DNA from: Streptomyces iconiensis
GTDB taxonomy: Bacteria > Actinomycetota > Actinomycetes > Streptomycetales > Streptomycetaceae
Assembly (NCBI RefSeq): GCF_028657195.3
Contig: NZ_JANCPR020000023.1
Span: 62,001 to 126,000 of the forward strand
Reading direction: 5' to 3'
Length of the DNA stretch: 64,000 nucleotides
The translations under genes were made by a program, and so were the position numbers. The notes beneath the pieces are model-generated. The model had not been told where the DNA came from and searched no databases. It saw only the letters and a program-made list of their open reading frames with translations. Below, piece after piece: positions 52,043 to 60,757 of the stretch; the stretch's first letter is position 1, and every line of letters starts with the position of its first letter.

Positions 52043-53503
52043 ATGCCCCACCCCTACGACCCGTCCGACCCTGCCCAGCCGGGCGGCCCTTCAGGCTCCT
52101 CCGCCTCCTCCGCCTCCTTCGACGGCGGGGCCGACACCGGCCTGCTGTCACCCGTCAGGGCCGGGACTCCCACCGAGGCCGCACTCTGCGACCGCGCGTG
52201 GCTCCAGGCACTGTTGGACGCCGAGTCGGCGCTCGGCAGGGCGCAGGCGGGGCTCGGGAGCGTTCCCTTGGAAGCCGTGCGCGCGATCACCCGCGCCGCC
52301 AGGGCCGACCACATGGACATCAGGGCACTCGCCGTCGAAGCTCGTGAGACCGCGAACCCGGTGGTCGGAGTGGTACGGGCGCTCAGCAGCCTGGTCGCAG
52401 CAGATGATCCGGCCGCTGCCGAATACGTGCATCGCGGCTCCACCAGCCAGGACATCTTCGACACCGGCGCGATGCTCGTCTGCGTACGCGCGCTGCGGCT
52501 GACCGTGGCCGACCTGGACCGCTCGGCCGAGGCACTGGCCGAACTCGCCGAGCGGCACCAGGACACGGTGATGGCAGGCCGGACCCTCGCACTGCACGCC
52601 GTCCCGACCACCTTCGGGCTCAAGGCGGCCGGCTGGCGGCAGTCGCTTCTCGACGCACGGCAGCGCGTGGACCGCGTACTCGCTTCCCTGCCGGTTTCGC
52701 TCGGGGGCGCCTCCGGCACGCTGGCCGGATACCTGGAGTACGCCGCTCTCCACGACGGCCGCAGGCCCGACCCCGGCGAGTACCTCGACCGGCTCACGGA
52801 CGCTTACGCAGCCGAGACCGGGCTCGCGCGCCCTGTCCTCCCCTGGCACGCGCTGCGCACCCCGATCGCCGACCTCGCGGCCGTTCTGGCCCTGACAGCC
52901 GGGGTACTCGGGAAGATCGCGGTCGATGTCCTCACGCTCTCCAGGACCGAGATCGGAGAGGTGGCCGAACCACATGTCGCGGGCCGGGGCGGCTCCTCCG
53001 CCATGCCGCACAAACGGAACCCGGTGCTCAGCACCATGATCCGCAGTGCGGCGCTCCAAGTGCCCTCGCTGGCGGCAGGCTTGACCCAGTGCCTGGCCTC
53101 GGAGGACGAACGGTCGGCCGGTGCCTGGCACGCGGAGTGGCTGCTCCTTCGCGAATGCCTACGGCTGACGGGAGGCGCCGCCCACACGGCAGCGGAACTC
53201 ACCGAGGGTCTGGTGGTCAGGCCGGACCGGATGCACGAGAACCTCGGCCTCACCGGAAGCCTCATGATGTCCGAGCGCATCGCCGCCGTACTGGCGCAGC
53301 GGATCGGCAAGGCGCGCGCGAAGCAGCTGCTCACCGAGGCGGCATCGGACGCGGCACGGACCGGCAAGCCCCTGGCTCAGGTGGCAGGCGCCCTCCCCGA
53401 GGTGGCGGCCCACCTCAGTACCGAGGAGGTCGAGGCCCTCCTCGAACCCGCCGAGTACACCGGCGCGGCACGGGCACTGGTCGTCCGCGCATCGGGTGCG
53501 TAG
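52043..53503 (+). CDS. CreD-like nitrosuccinate lyase (fumarase/aspartase superfamily)
   Basis: The 486-aa product from ATG 52043 (GAGGAAGAAGG upstream) has the superfamily motifs RGSTSQDIFDT (near residue 130) and GGSSAMPHKRNP (near 316). Overall it resembles 3-carboxymuconate cycloisomerase/adenylosuccinate lyase proteins, the group to which CreD belongs. CreD splits nitrosuccinate to fumarate and nitrous acid. The adjacent CreE-like gene is the main argument; alone it could be another lyase. It is the last gene of the rightward operon. Confidence 0.72.
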   Translation: MPHPYDPSDPAQPGGPSGSSASSASFDGGADTGLLSPVRAGTPTEAALCDRAWLQALLDAESALGRAQAGLGSVPLEAVRAITRAARADHMDIRALAVEARETANPVVGVVRALSSLVAADDPAAAEYVHRGSTSQDIFDTGAMLVCVRALRLTVADLDRSAEALAELAERHQDTVMAGRTLALHAVPTTFGLKAAGWRQSLLDARQRVDRVLASLPVSLGGASGTLAGYLEYAALHDGRRPDPGEYLDRLTDAYAAETGLARPVLPWHALRTPIADLAAVLALTAGVLGKIAVDVLTLSRTEIGEVAEPHVAGRGGSSAMPHKRNPVLSTMIRSAALQVPSLAAGLTQCLASEDERSAGAWHAEWLLLRECLRLTGGAAHTAAELTEGLVVRPDRMHENLGLTGSLMMSERIAAVLAQRIGKARAKQLLTEAASDAARTGKPLAQVAGALPEVAAHLSTEEVEALLEPAEYTGAARALVVRASGA

Positions 53504-53595
53504 TGGGCAACGGCGGGGCCGAGGGCCATTACTTCGTGCCGCGCGGGATCGCCGCCGGTCGTGAGTCGATGGCCGGTGGAACGGTCAGCGGTCGG

Positions 53596-53895
53596 CTATG
53601 AGCGGTCGGTCTCAGGGTTCAGGGACAGCTTCTCCGCCGGGCGGCCCCGCTTGCGTTCCTTGACCTCGGGCACCCAGGCGATCACGGCGCCGCTGTCCAT
53701 GAGGGAGCCGACCACGTCGTAGAGGGTGGTGCGGGACAGGGCGCAGAGTCTCCCCAACTCGCCTCGGGTCAGCGGGCCGTGGGTGCGCAAGAGTTGCAGC
53801 AGCAATTTCTCATGTTCTCGCCGTGAGCGAGAAGCACGACCACGCTGCCGCGTCACTTCCGAGGATGTGGGGGGCTGCACCATGTCGGTCACCAT
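53596..53895 (-). CDS. winged-HTH regulator resembling the N-terminus of ROK proteins, truncated
   Basis: The 99-aa product has one winged helix-turn-helix (LLQLLRTHGPLTRGELGRLC, then SRTTLYDVVGSL) of the type that opens ROK-family repressors, followed by KRGRPAEKLSLNP, where a sugar-kinase domain would begin. That domain is absent and the frame simply stops. An inverted repeat overlaps the start codon. The ATG at 53883 is an alternative start. It may be an autoregulated stand-alone repressor at the cluster border. Confidence 0.65.
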   Translation of the reverse strand: MVTDMVQPPTSSEVTRQRGRASRSRREHEKLLLQLLRTHGPLTRGELGRLCALSRTTLYDVVGSLMDSGAVIAWVPEVKERKRGRPAEKLSLNPETDRS

Positions 53896-53907
53896 TACCG
53901 GGTGACC
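53887..53907. promoter_or_regulatory. inverted repeat over the start of the ROK-like gene
   Basis: GGTCACC and GGTGACC are perfect 7-bp arms separated by 7 bases. They cover the start codon region of the regulator, a position suited to autoregulation. Confidence 0.45.
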
Positions 53908-54434
53908 ACGAGTACCGGTCGAGTCCGGCGAATTACCGGTTCGGCTATGCGTTCAAACACGCCCTGTCTCCCTTGGATTCTTACGGTGAAAAGAACGAGA
54001 AGCAGCCAGGTTGACGTGAGGACGGGCAACGTACGCCCACGGCCGGACCGAAGAGACGAAGTGACCCGGGCCGGGAGCACGTTGTCGTTTTCCTCTACCC
54101 GTTCACGACGTCGGGGAGGCCGAAGACGGTTCGGCGATGTGAGTTATTCCTGACCGTCTCTCACTTTTCCGTGGAAGGTGAGCGTGCCCTCGGCGCGGAC
54201 TCCGGGTGCCGGCAAACGGGCGGAACTCGCCGCGTGCCGAACGGAAACCCCCGGAAGAACCGGTTGCCGCTACGTGCTGTCACGCCGACGAGCCTAGGAG
54301 CGCGCGTGGGCATGATCATCAGGCTCGGGGAGGAGCGCCGTCTCTCACCAAAGGTGGAGAACGGCACGGTGTGCCATCCCCTCTCGCGGGACGGTACGCC
54401 GCGTATGGCGGTCGAAGGCATCGGACTCATGCGC
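53896..54434. other. intergenic region at the right border of the cluster
   Basis: No supported gene in about 540 bases. A frame at 54171-54515 on the plus strand has no recognisable motif and is mirrored by an equally open minus frame, so it is not called. Confidence 0.5.
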
Positions 54435-55181
54435 CTAGGGCGCGGGGTGCGGCCCGGTCCGTGGGCGCGCGGGAAGACTGAGGGCACCGGGCAGGGCCGC
54501 GAAGGCCGACCGTAGATCAGCGATCAGCTCGTCCCGCGTGGGCACGCTCTTCCGTGCCGCCCGCGCCGACTTGCACGCCGACTGCCCCGACGTACGCGCC
54601 GGTTGGGCCGCCTCCCGTGCGGACGGCGCCGGCTCACGTGCCGTCCGGGCCGACCAGTCGCGCAGCGCCTGGTGGAACGCCGCCGTCACCATGTCGAGCG
54701 CGAGCCGTGCGCGCAGGTCGTGCGGCGCGGGCAGGTCCAGCGAGTCGTGGAGAACGCCGAGGAGGGCGCGACCGGTGCGCTCGCAGAACTGACGTCCGTG
54801 CGCGTCGACCGACGGTGTCCGGTCGGCCAGTTGACGGCTGAGCGCCAGCCGCTGGGTCCACGCTTCGTCCGTCATCTGCTCCAGCGCGGCCAGCAGCGCC
54901 TCCTGAAGCAACTCCAGAAGGCCGGCACCTTCCGCCTCAGGGGCGCGGACCTTCAACTCCTCCAGGCAGGCCGCCCACAGGTCGTTGGCGGGGGAGAGAG
55001 CGACGTCTTCTTTGCCGGCGAAGTTCCGGAAGAAGGTGCGCTGGGAGACCTCGACGGCGTCGCACAGGTCGTCGAGCGTCGTGCCGTCGAAGCCGCGCTC
55101 CGTGAACAGGTCGAGGGCGGTGTCGATGAGCTGCTGCCGGGTGCGCTGCTTCTTGCGCTCGCGCAGGGTCGTAGCCGCCAT
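54435..55181 (-). CDS. TetR-family transcriptional regulator
   Basis: The 248-aa product from ATG 55181 has the N-terminal HTH TRQQLIDTALDLFTERGFDG, then TLDDLCDAVEVSQRTFFRNF, of actinobacterial TetR/AcrR regulators. The ligand domain is helical, and the last 60 residues are Ala/Arg/Pro-rich and probably disordered. A palindrome CTGCTAGCAG lies at 55202-55211, about 20 bases upstream, and could be its operator. The usual divergent exporter gene is not found; the DNA to the right is degraded. Confidence 0.85.
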   Translation of the reverse strand: MAATTLRERKKQRTRQQLIDTALDLFTERGFDGTTLDDLCDAVEVSQRTFFRNFAGKEDVALSPANDLWAACLEELKVRAPEAEGAGLLELLQEALLAALEQMTDEAWTQRLALSRQLADRTPSVDAHGRQFCERTGRALLGVLHDSLDLPAPHDLRARLALDMVTAAFHQALRDWSARTAREPAPSAREAAQPARTSGQSACKSARAARKSVPTRDELIADLRSAFAALPGALSLPARPRTGPHPAP

Positions 55182-55355
55182 GCGAGGCAGCGTAGCACCA
55201 ACTGCTAGCAGCCAGCATATGACTGTTGACGGCAAGTGCTGGTCACCGGCAAGAAATGGCCGGGTGACTGCGCACGACACGTCGCGACGCACACGAGGTG
55301 ACAGACGCACATGAGGTGACAGACGAACACGAGGTGACACGGGAGGTGAACGGCC

Positions 55356-55532
55356 ATGCGCGCACCACTGATTGACCGCTCGGCCCCCCAGGGCGCCGGC
55401 TTGCGCGAACTGGGTGCCCACTCACCTGGCGGGGCGGCTGGGAGGAGGCCCCGGAGGCGGTTGGCGCGGTGCTGGAGCGACGACCGCGCGGGAAGGCGGT
55501 ACTGGATCTCAGCTGAGGAGGCCGGCCGTTGA
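55356..55532 (+). CDS. short hypothetical protein, possibly the start of a broken gene
   Basis: A 58-codon frame from ATG with GGGAGG eight bases upstream, divergent from the TetR gene. It begins MRAPLIDRSAPQGAG and soon becomes Arg-rich, as if out of frame. This may be the 5' end of a lost target gene of the TetR regulator. Confidence 0.2.
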   Translation: MRAPLIDRSAPQGAGLRELGAHSPGGAAGRRPRRRLARCWSDDRAGRRYWISAEEAGR

Positions 55533-56460
55533 GGGAGGCGGAAGTTGAGGGAGCCGACCCCGCTGCGAAACAGACGGGAAGAGCCGTGAACTTTTGCGCC
55601 GGGTGCCGCATCACACCTTGGGACGGGCTGGTGAGGTACGGGGTCCGTGAGGGGCGGGCGGGGAGGAAGGCCGACCGACTGGGAGCTGGAACGAGGGGGA
55701 TGGGGCAGATGAGAGCAGTGGGGGAGCAGGGGTACGAGGACACGGTGCGGGGGCAGCGGGTGCGTCGCGGCGGGGGCGCCGTGGACGACGAAAGCGCGCA
55801 GCCAGGTGGAGCGCGTCGGCCCGGTGTCCACGCGGCCGATGTGCTGGCCGTTCTCGCGCTCGTCGCCGATGTCGTGCTGGGGGTCGGCTCGTGGCGCACG
55901 TACCTCGCGGAGAGCGCGGAGGGGCAGGGCGAATCCGAGGGGGAACGCGAAGGCCGGCCCCGCGCTCTGGTCAAGCCCAAGGAGACGATCAGGCCCAGGG
56001 AGACGATCAGGCCCAGGGAGGCGGCCAAGCCGACGGCGGTGATGGACGCGACTCCGGTGGATGCGACTCCTCCATTCCGTTCCGCGCCTTCGCGTTGTTC
56101 AGGAACGCGGCGGCCTGTGGATATGCGTAAGCGCGGGACATCCGCCCGTAAGTGCACGGCTTCGCTCTGAACTCCGCTTTCCCTGTGAACAATTGACGTG
56201 CCTCCTTCGCAGAGCCGACACATAAAGAACTCCGACCCTCGGGAGGGCAGCCCCCCCCTGCTATTCCGACCGAGGGTCGGTCATCGGCTGACCGCCGCCT
56301 TCATATGGGGCGGCGGTCAGTTGCATGTGGTCGTAGGCGCGCAGGCACAGGGCGCTTGAATTGTTACGAGCGTTCTACGGGGCGCCTGTTCTCCAGTAAC
56401 AGCTCTCTGTTTCGGCCGAGCTATGCATGCATGGCGCAATCAGTTTGCACGGCAGCCGCT
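55533..56460. other. degraded region right of the TetR gene
   Basis: Over 900 bases with no supported gene. A three-copy short repeat (AGGCCCAGGGAGACGATC type) lies near 55980-56020. The stretch 56200-56460 is lower in GC, with no open frame of note. The end of the CPBP gene contains a run of CTGACC-type 9-bp repeats (56497-56540). Confidence 0.5.
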
Positions 56461-57453
56461 TCATTGCTGTAGCTGATTCATTGCTTTGCGCTCGCTGACC
56501 CGCTGACCCGCTGACCTGCTGACCTGCTGACCCGTTGATCCACTGGCCCGTTGCCCGGCCTCACTCCCCGGCGCTGTCCGGGGAGTGAGGCCGGGGCGGG
56601 TCCGGGGGGCGCTACCGGACACCGGGGGAGCGCCGAGGCGGCCCCGGGTGGCGATCAGGAGGATCACGGCGGCGACGGTGGAGGAGAGCAGGAAGACATG
56701 GGTGGTGTACGACTCCGGGAGCCACGGGAACATGTCGCTCCAGGCCACGGAGTAGAAGTTGTTGACGCTGGTGTGCAGCAGCATGGCCAGCGGGAGGCTC
56801 TCGCCTGTGCGGTTGAACACCCAGGTCATGACGAAGCTGAACGCGACGGTGGTGAGGAGGAACTCCACCGGCATGTTCCAGCTCGCGTCCGGCCAGCCGC
56901 CCCATTCGGTCAGGAAGAGCGGCAGGTGCCACACGCCCCACAGCGGCCCGATGACCATCGTCCCGCCCACGGGACCGTAGCGGCGCTGCAGGCGCGGCAT
57001 GGCGAAGTCACGCCAGCCGGGCTCCTCCGCGAGCCCGGTGGTGACCATCTGCAGGACCAGGGCGGGAAGGTAGGCGGTCAGCACCATGACGGAGGGCGCC
57101 ACCGGTCCACGCGCGCCCAGCAGTACGGAGGTGACGACGAGTACGGCGGGTACGGAGAGGATCACGCCCGCGTACCAGCGCCAGCTGACCCGCCACTTGG
57201 CCATCCGGCCGGCCCAGGCCCGCAGCCCGGCGCGCCCTTCGGTCAGGGAGGTGACCAGAAGCGCCGAGCCGATCGGGCCGAGGTAGGCCCCCGGCAGAAC
57301 GCCCAGCAGCTGGGAGCTGCCGCCCGTCTCCGGGAAGCTGAAGTGCCAGATCCCCAGGCCGTTCCCGGACAGGACGTACGGCGTCCATGCGGCCCAGCTC
57401 AACAGGAGCGACAGCGCGAAGAACCAGGTCAATGGATGGCGGCGGATACTCAA
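56461..57453 (-). CDS. CPBP-family intramembrane glutamic protease
   Basis: An integral membrane protein of about 330 residues with eight or so hydrophobic segments and the CPBP motifs EEPGWRDFAMPRL (Glu-Glu...Arg), GPLWGVWHLPLF (His) and HTSVNN. The C-terminal 60 residues are Ser/Gly/Arg-rich and contain a QQVSRSAGQRVS repeat. The start is uncertain: TTG 57453 has GAAGAGG upstream and leads straight into the first membrane helix, while ATG 57531 and 57519 would add a polar extension. A GTACAG-type palindrome lies upstream. Confidence 0.8.
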   Translation of the reverse strand: MSIRRHPLTWFFALSLLLSWAAWTPYVLSGNGLGIWHFSFPETGGSSQLLGVLPGAYLGPIGSALLVTSLTEGRAGLRAWAGRMAKWRVSWRWYAGVILSVPAVLVVTSVLLGARGPVAPSVMVLTAYLPALVLQMVTTGLAEEPGWRDFAMPRLQRRYGPVGGTMVIGPLWGVWHLPLFLTEWGGWPDASWNMPVEFLLTTVAFSFVMTWVFNRTGESLPLAMLLHTSVNNFYSVAWSDMFPWLPESYTTHVFLLSSTVAAVILLIATRGRLGAPPVSGSAPRTRPGLTPRTAPGSEAGQRASGSTGQQVSRSAGQRVSERKAMNQLQQ

Positions 57454-57542
57454 CGGATGCCTCTTCGGGGGTGGTTGACGTGACGCGCTCAGCACATCAA
57501 CCGCGGGTCCGGGGCACATTGCCGCACGCACCCCGGTTACCG

Positions 57543-57558
57543 GTACAGAAGGCTGTAC
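57543..57558. promoter_or_regulatory. GTACAG-N4-CTGTAC palindrome before the CPBP gene
   Basis: GTACAG-AAGG-CTGTAC, with one further matching G/C pair on each side. The same arms and spacing occur at 59257 and 60520. It is a predicted binding site of the response regulator encoded at 59640. Confidence 0.6.
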
Positions 57559-57635
57559 CCCCCTGCGGCCGTCCGGCCGGTGGGCTTGAGGTGGTGGCCC
57601 TCTTGTGGCGCAGGACGGCGAGCCCGAAGCGTGTG

Positions 57636-59189
57636 TCAGACGCCCCGGGAGAGCTGGGCCTCAAGGACCGTGGGGCCGCCGGGCGGGCTGGACAGGGTGA
57701 GCGTGCCGTCGTGCGCGGCGACGCGGCGGCGGATGCCGGTGAGCCCCGAACCGCCCTGCTCGTCGGCTCCGCCCCTGCCGTCGTCCTCGATGCGCAGGCG
57801 CAGTTGGCCGCCACCACCTCGCACCGTCACGGACGCGCGCCGCGCCCCGCTGTGCTTGGCGATGTTCGTCAGCGCCTCGGCCACCACGAAGTACGCGGTC
57901 GCCTCCACGGACGCGGCGCACCGCTCGGGCGCCTCGACCTCGATGTCGCAGGGGACCGTGCAGTTCGCGGCGAGACCGGACAGCGCGCCCGTCAGTCCGC
58001 GGTCGGCGAGTACGGGCGGCAGGATGCTCCGGGAGACGGTACGGAGTTCGGCCAGCGCCTGTTCGGCCGCGCTCTGTGCCCGTTCGAGGATGTCGTCCGC
58101 ACCCGCGGGATCGCGGGCCACCATGCGGCGTGCGGCGCCGAGCAGAACGGTGACCGTCACCATCCGGTTCTGGGTACCGTCGTGCAACGAGCGCTCGATA
58201 CGGCGCAGTTCGGTGGCGTGGGCGTCCAGCGCGCCGGCCCGGGTGGCGGTCAGCTCCGCGATCCGCAGCGACAGGTCGGTGCCGGGGCCCGCTGTCAGCA
58301 GACGCCGCGCCGGCGCCGCCTGAAGCCGTGCCATGCCGGGCGTCAGACCCACGATGATGGCGAACCAGCCCACTCCCAGCAGGCAGACGGCGGCGGCGTC
58401 CATCCAGGTGTGCGCAACGCCGAAGCCCAGGGACGTACTCGACGCGTCCTCCGGCGCCAGCGGCCAGTACAGCGGGAAGGTGCTGTCCCGTACGGCGAAG
58501 AGCGGCAGCAGGACGCCCATCAGGCCCAGCAGCAGTCCGAACGTGGCATGCCACAGCAGCCAGCCGAGTGTCCGGTACGTGACGGGGGCGGCCCACGCCT
58601 CGCGCAGCCGGGTCGGGGCCGCCGCGGGCCCCATGATCTCGGGGCCCCAGCGGCCGAGCCTGCCGCGTTCCCTGTGCGCCAGCCCGTGCACGGCGTGCAG
58701 CGCGGTGGGCGTCAGCAGCAGGCCCACGCCCAACGGGACGGTGACCAGGCCGAACAGCAGCCACAGCAGCGCGAACAGCGCCAGTACGGCGGTGCCCAGA
58801 CCACCGACGAGCTGCTCCAGCGAGGCGAGCGATGCGGTCGCCGCTCGGGCGACGACCCTCTTGAAGCCCGTGTACGGCGCGTCCTGCCCGCCGCTGTCGG
58901 GGAGTTGGGGCCCGGTCGAGCTGGCTGGCCGGGACGGGTCAGTTGTTTCCGGTGGGTTCGCTGGTTCCGGTGGATTCGCTGAGTCCGCCGGGTCCACTGG
59001 TTTTGCCGAGTCCGTCGGGTCCGCTGAGTCCGTCGGGTCCGCCGAGCTCGCCGAGCCCGCCGAGTTGGCTGATTCGGCCGCTCCCAGTCGGTCCGCCGCC
59101 CAGGCTCGGTCCGCCGCCTCGGCTCGCCCCGCCGTGCCCGCTGGCCCCGTTGTTCCTGCCCCGGACGCTGAGTCCCGCGCTGCGCACAT
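57636..59189 (-). CDS. sensor histidine kinase (NarL-type partner)
   Basis: The 517-aa product from ATG 59189 (GGGGAGG upstream) has a long low-complexity head (about 115 residues, SADPTDSADPTDSA-like repeats). About four transmembrane helices in a conserved sensor region follow, then the HisKA_3 motif IERSLHDGTQNRM (phospho-His). The ATPase ends the protein: EALTNIAKHS, IEDDGRGG and SGLTGIRRRV. It phosphorylates the regulator encoded at 59640. The disordered head is unusual and comes from short tandem DNA repeats. Confidence 0.9.
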   Translation of the reverse strand: MCAARDSASGAGTTGPAGTAGRAEAADRAWAADRLGAAESANSAGSASSADPTDSADPTDSAKPVDPADSANPPEPANPPETTDPSRPASSTGPQLPDSGGQDAPYTGFKRVVARAATASLASLEQLVGGLGTAVLALFALLWLLFGLVTVPLGVGLLLTPTALHAVHGLAHRERGRLGRWGPEIMGPAAAPTRLREAWAAPVTYRTLGWLLWHATFGLLLGLMGVLLPLFAVRDSTFPLYWPLAPEDASSTSLGFGVAHTWMDAAAVCLLGVGWFAIIVGLTPGMARLQAAPARRLLTAGPGTDLSLRIAELTATRAGALDAHATELRRIERSLHDGTQNRMVTVTVLLGAARRMVARDPAGADDILERAQSAAEQALAELRTVSRSILPPVLADRGLTGALSGLAANCTVPCDIEVEAPERCAASVEATAYFVVAEALTNIAKHSGARRASVTVRGGGGQLRLRIEDDGRGGADEQGGSGLTGIRRRVAAHDGTLTLSSPPGGPTVLEAQLSRGV

Positions 59190-59256
59190 TCGTGCCTCCC
59201 CTTCGTCGGTGACCCTACGGCGGGGGCCGGTCGGGCAGTGGGTCGGCGGCCGGAGA

Positions 59257-59272
59257 GTACAGCCTGCTGTAC
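59257..59272. promoter_or_regulatory. GTACAG-N4-CTGTAC palindrome between kinase and small membrane protein
   Basis: GTACAG-CCTG-CTGTAC, identical to the copy at 60520. It lies in the divergent interval between the histidine kinase and the gene at 59375. Confidence 0.65.
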
Positions 59273-59374
59273 CTCGTTCCGGCCAGCCCACGGGATCGGC
59301 CGCCGGTGCCCGGGTTCCCTAACGTCTGGGTACGGGGGCAGAGACGACGTGTTCGTCCGTCGAACGGAGCCGGG

Positions 59375-59632
59375 ATGCTGGACAACGACCCTCGATACGC
59401 CACCGCACCGGGGCCCGGCGACGGCGTGCGTCCGCGCGCACGCGGCGTCCTCCGCTCGGCGCTGTGGGTGCTGCTGGTGCTGAGCGCTGTGGCCAACCTG
59501 GTGGTGTCGAGCGTGGGCGGGGCGCCCGGGGTGAACCTCGCCTGCGGCCTGGTCACCGCAGCCTGCGTCACCGGACTCGCGGTGCTGTGGCGGCGGGAGC
59601 GCGACGACCGGCCGGCCCAGGGACGGACGTAG
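59375..59632 (+). CDS. small two-helix membrane protein (paralogue 1)
   Basis: An 85-aa product from ATG 59375 with GGAGC upstream. Two hydrophobic helices (LRSALWVLLVLSAVANLVVS and the following VNLACGLVTAACVTGLAVLW) are followed by a basic end. It is clearly similar to the protein at 60758 in the helix pattern and the motif LW-LL-SAV-N-V-SS-GG. The two copies flank the response regulator. Possibly a small partner of the sensor or the ABC exporter. Confidence 0.6.
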   Translation: MLDNDPRYATAPGPGDGVRPRARGVLRSALWVLLVLSAVANLVVSSVGGAPGVNLACGLVTAACVTGLAVLWRRERDDRPAQGRT

Positions 59633-59639
59633 CGGACGG

Positions 59640-60299
59640 TCAGGCGCGGCGGTCGGCTTCGTCCAGGTAGCGCAGAACGGCGGCGACGCGTCTGTCCGTA
59701 CGGTCGGTGGGGGTCAGGTCCAGCTTGGTGAAGATGTTGCGGATGTGTTTGTGCACGGCGCCCTCGGTGACCACGAGCCGTTCCGCGATGGCGGTGTTGC
59801 CCAGGCCCTCGGCCATCAGGCCCAACACGTCGCGTTCACGGGGGCTGAGGCGGTTCAGGCGGGTGTCGGGCAGCGTACGGGCGAAGAGTTGCGCGACGAC
59901 CTCGGGGTCGATGGCGGTGCCACCGTCCGCCACGCGGTGCAGCGCTTCCAGGAACTCCTGCACCCGGCCGACCCGTTCCTTGAGGAGATAACCGAGCCGG
60001 GCGCTGCCCCCGGCGAGCAGGTCCGTGGCGAACGCCTGCTCGACGTAGGCGGACAGTACGAGCACGGCCAGGTCCGGCTGACTCCGCCTCGCCTTCACCG
60101 CCGCGACGATCCCCTCGTCCGTGTGGGTCGGCGGCATCCGTACGTCCACGATGGCGACATCGGGCGCGTGGGTTGCGACCGCCTCCAGGAACTCGTCGGG
60201 AGTGCCCGCCGTGGCCACGACGTCCAGCGACTCCGCCCGCAACAGCAGCGCGAGTCCCTCGCGCAGCAGCGGATCGTCCTCGGCTATCACAACCCGCAT
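59640..60299 (-). CDS. NarL/LuxR-family response regulator
   Basis: The 219-aa product from ATG 60299 has a full receiver domain (VVIAEDDPLLREGL, phospho-Asp in DVAIVDVRMP, Lys in LLKERV) and a C-terminal LuxR HTH (LSPRERDVLGLMAEGLGNTA, then EGAVHKHIRNIFTKL). It is the partner of the sensor kinase at 57636. Three palindromes with identical GTACAG arms in this locus are its likely targets. A frame extending to 60704 lacks a receiver-compatible start. Confidence 0.93.
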   Translation of the reverse strand: MRVVIAEDDPLLREGLALLLRAESLDVVATAGTPDEFLEAVATHAPDVAIVDVRMPPTHTDEGIVAAVKARRSQPDLAVLVLSAYVEQAFATDLLAGGSARLGYLLKERVGRVQEFLEALHRVADGGTAIDPEVVAQLFARTLPDTRLNRLSPRERDVLGLMAEGLGNTAIAERLVVTEGAVHKHIRNIFTKLDLTPTDRTDRRVAAVLRYLDEADRRA

Positions 60300-60458
60300 G
60301 ACAGGGTCACTTCCCGTGTGAGGGCCGCCAGATGAGCCGACCGCTTCGAGCGCTCCGTCCGATGCCGTACCCCGCCTCGCGAAGGAGCGGCGACGGCGAC
60401 ACGGTGACACGCCGACAATAGAGCACCGCGAGGTGCCTCCCGGCAGGGGCGTGCGTGC

Positions 60459-60535
60459 GGGGAGTACGGCCCGCGTGTGGGGTACAGCCGCGTCTGGGGA
60501 GTACGGCGGCGTCTGGGGAGTACAGCCTGCTGTAC
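60459..60535. promoter_or_regulatory. GTACAG palindrome with upstream direct repeats before the ABC operon
   Basis: GTACAG-CCTG-CTGTAC at 60520-60535 is preceded by three spaced copies of a GGGGAGTACGGC-like half-site at about 20-base steps (from 60459). This is a multi-site array in the divergent interval between the response regulator and the small membrane protein/ABC operon. Confidence 0.6.
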
Positions 60536-60757
60536 CCGGGCTTTCCCGTGCGCTGGATCGTTCGCCGTGGTGATCGTTCGTAGCGTCGTCGTATGCCAAT
60601 GGACAAGGCCGACCGGCCCCACCGCCCACCGGCCCGACGGTCAATGACCCGACGGTCGACGGCCCGACGGTCAACGACCCGGCGGCCGGCGGCCCGACGG
60701 TCATCGGTCGGCCGACCGGTCCGACGGACCAACGGCCCTACGAACAGGGAGCATTCC

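Noticed and set aside
54171..54515. 114-codon plus-strand frame left of the TetR gene
   Set aside because: An equally open minus frame covers it, there is no recognisable motif, and the candidate starts lack a ribosome binding site.
57387..58982. 531-codon plus-strand frame opposite the histidine kinase
   Set aside because: Shadow frame; the kinase motifs are on the minus strand.
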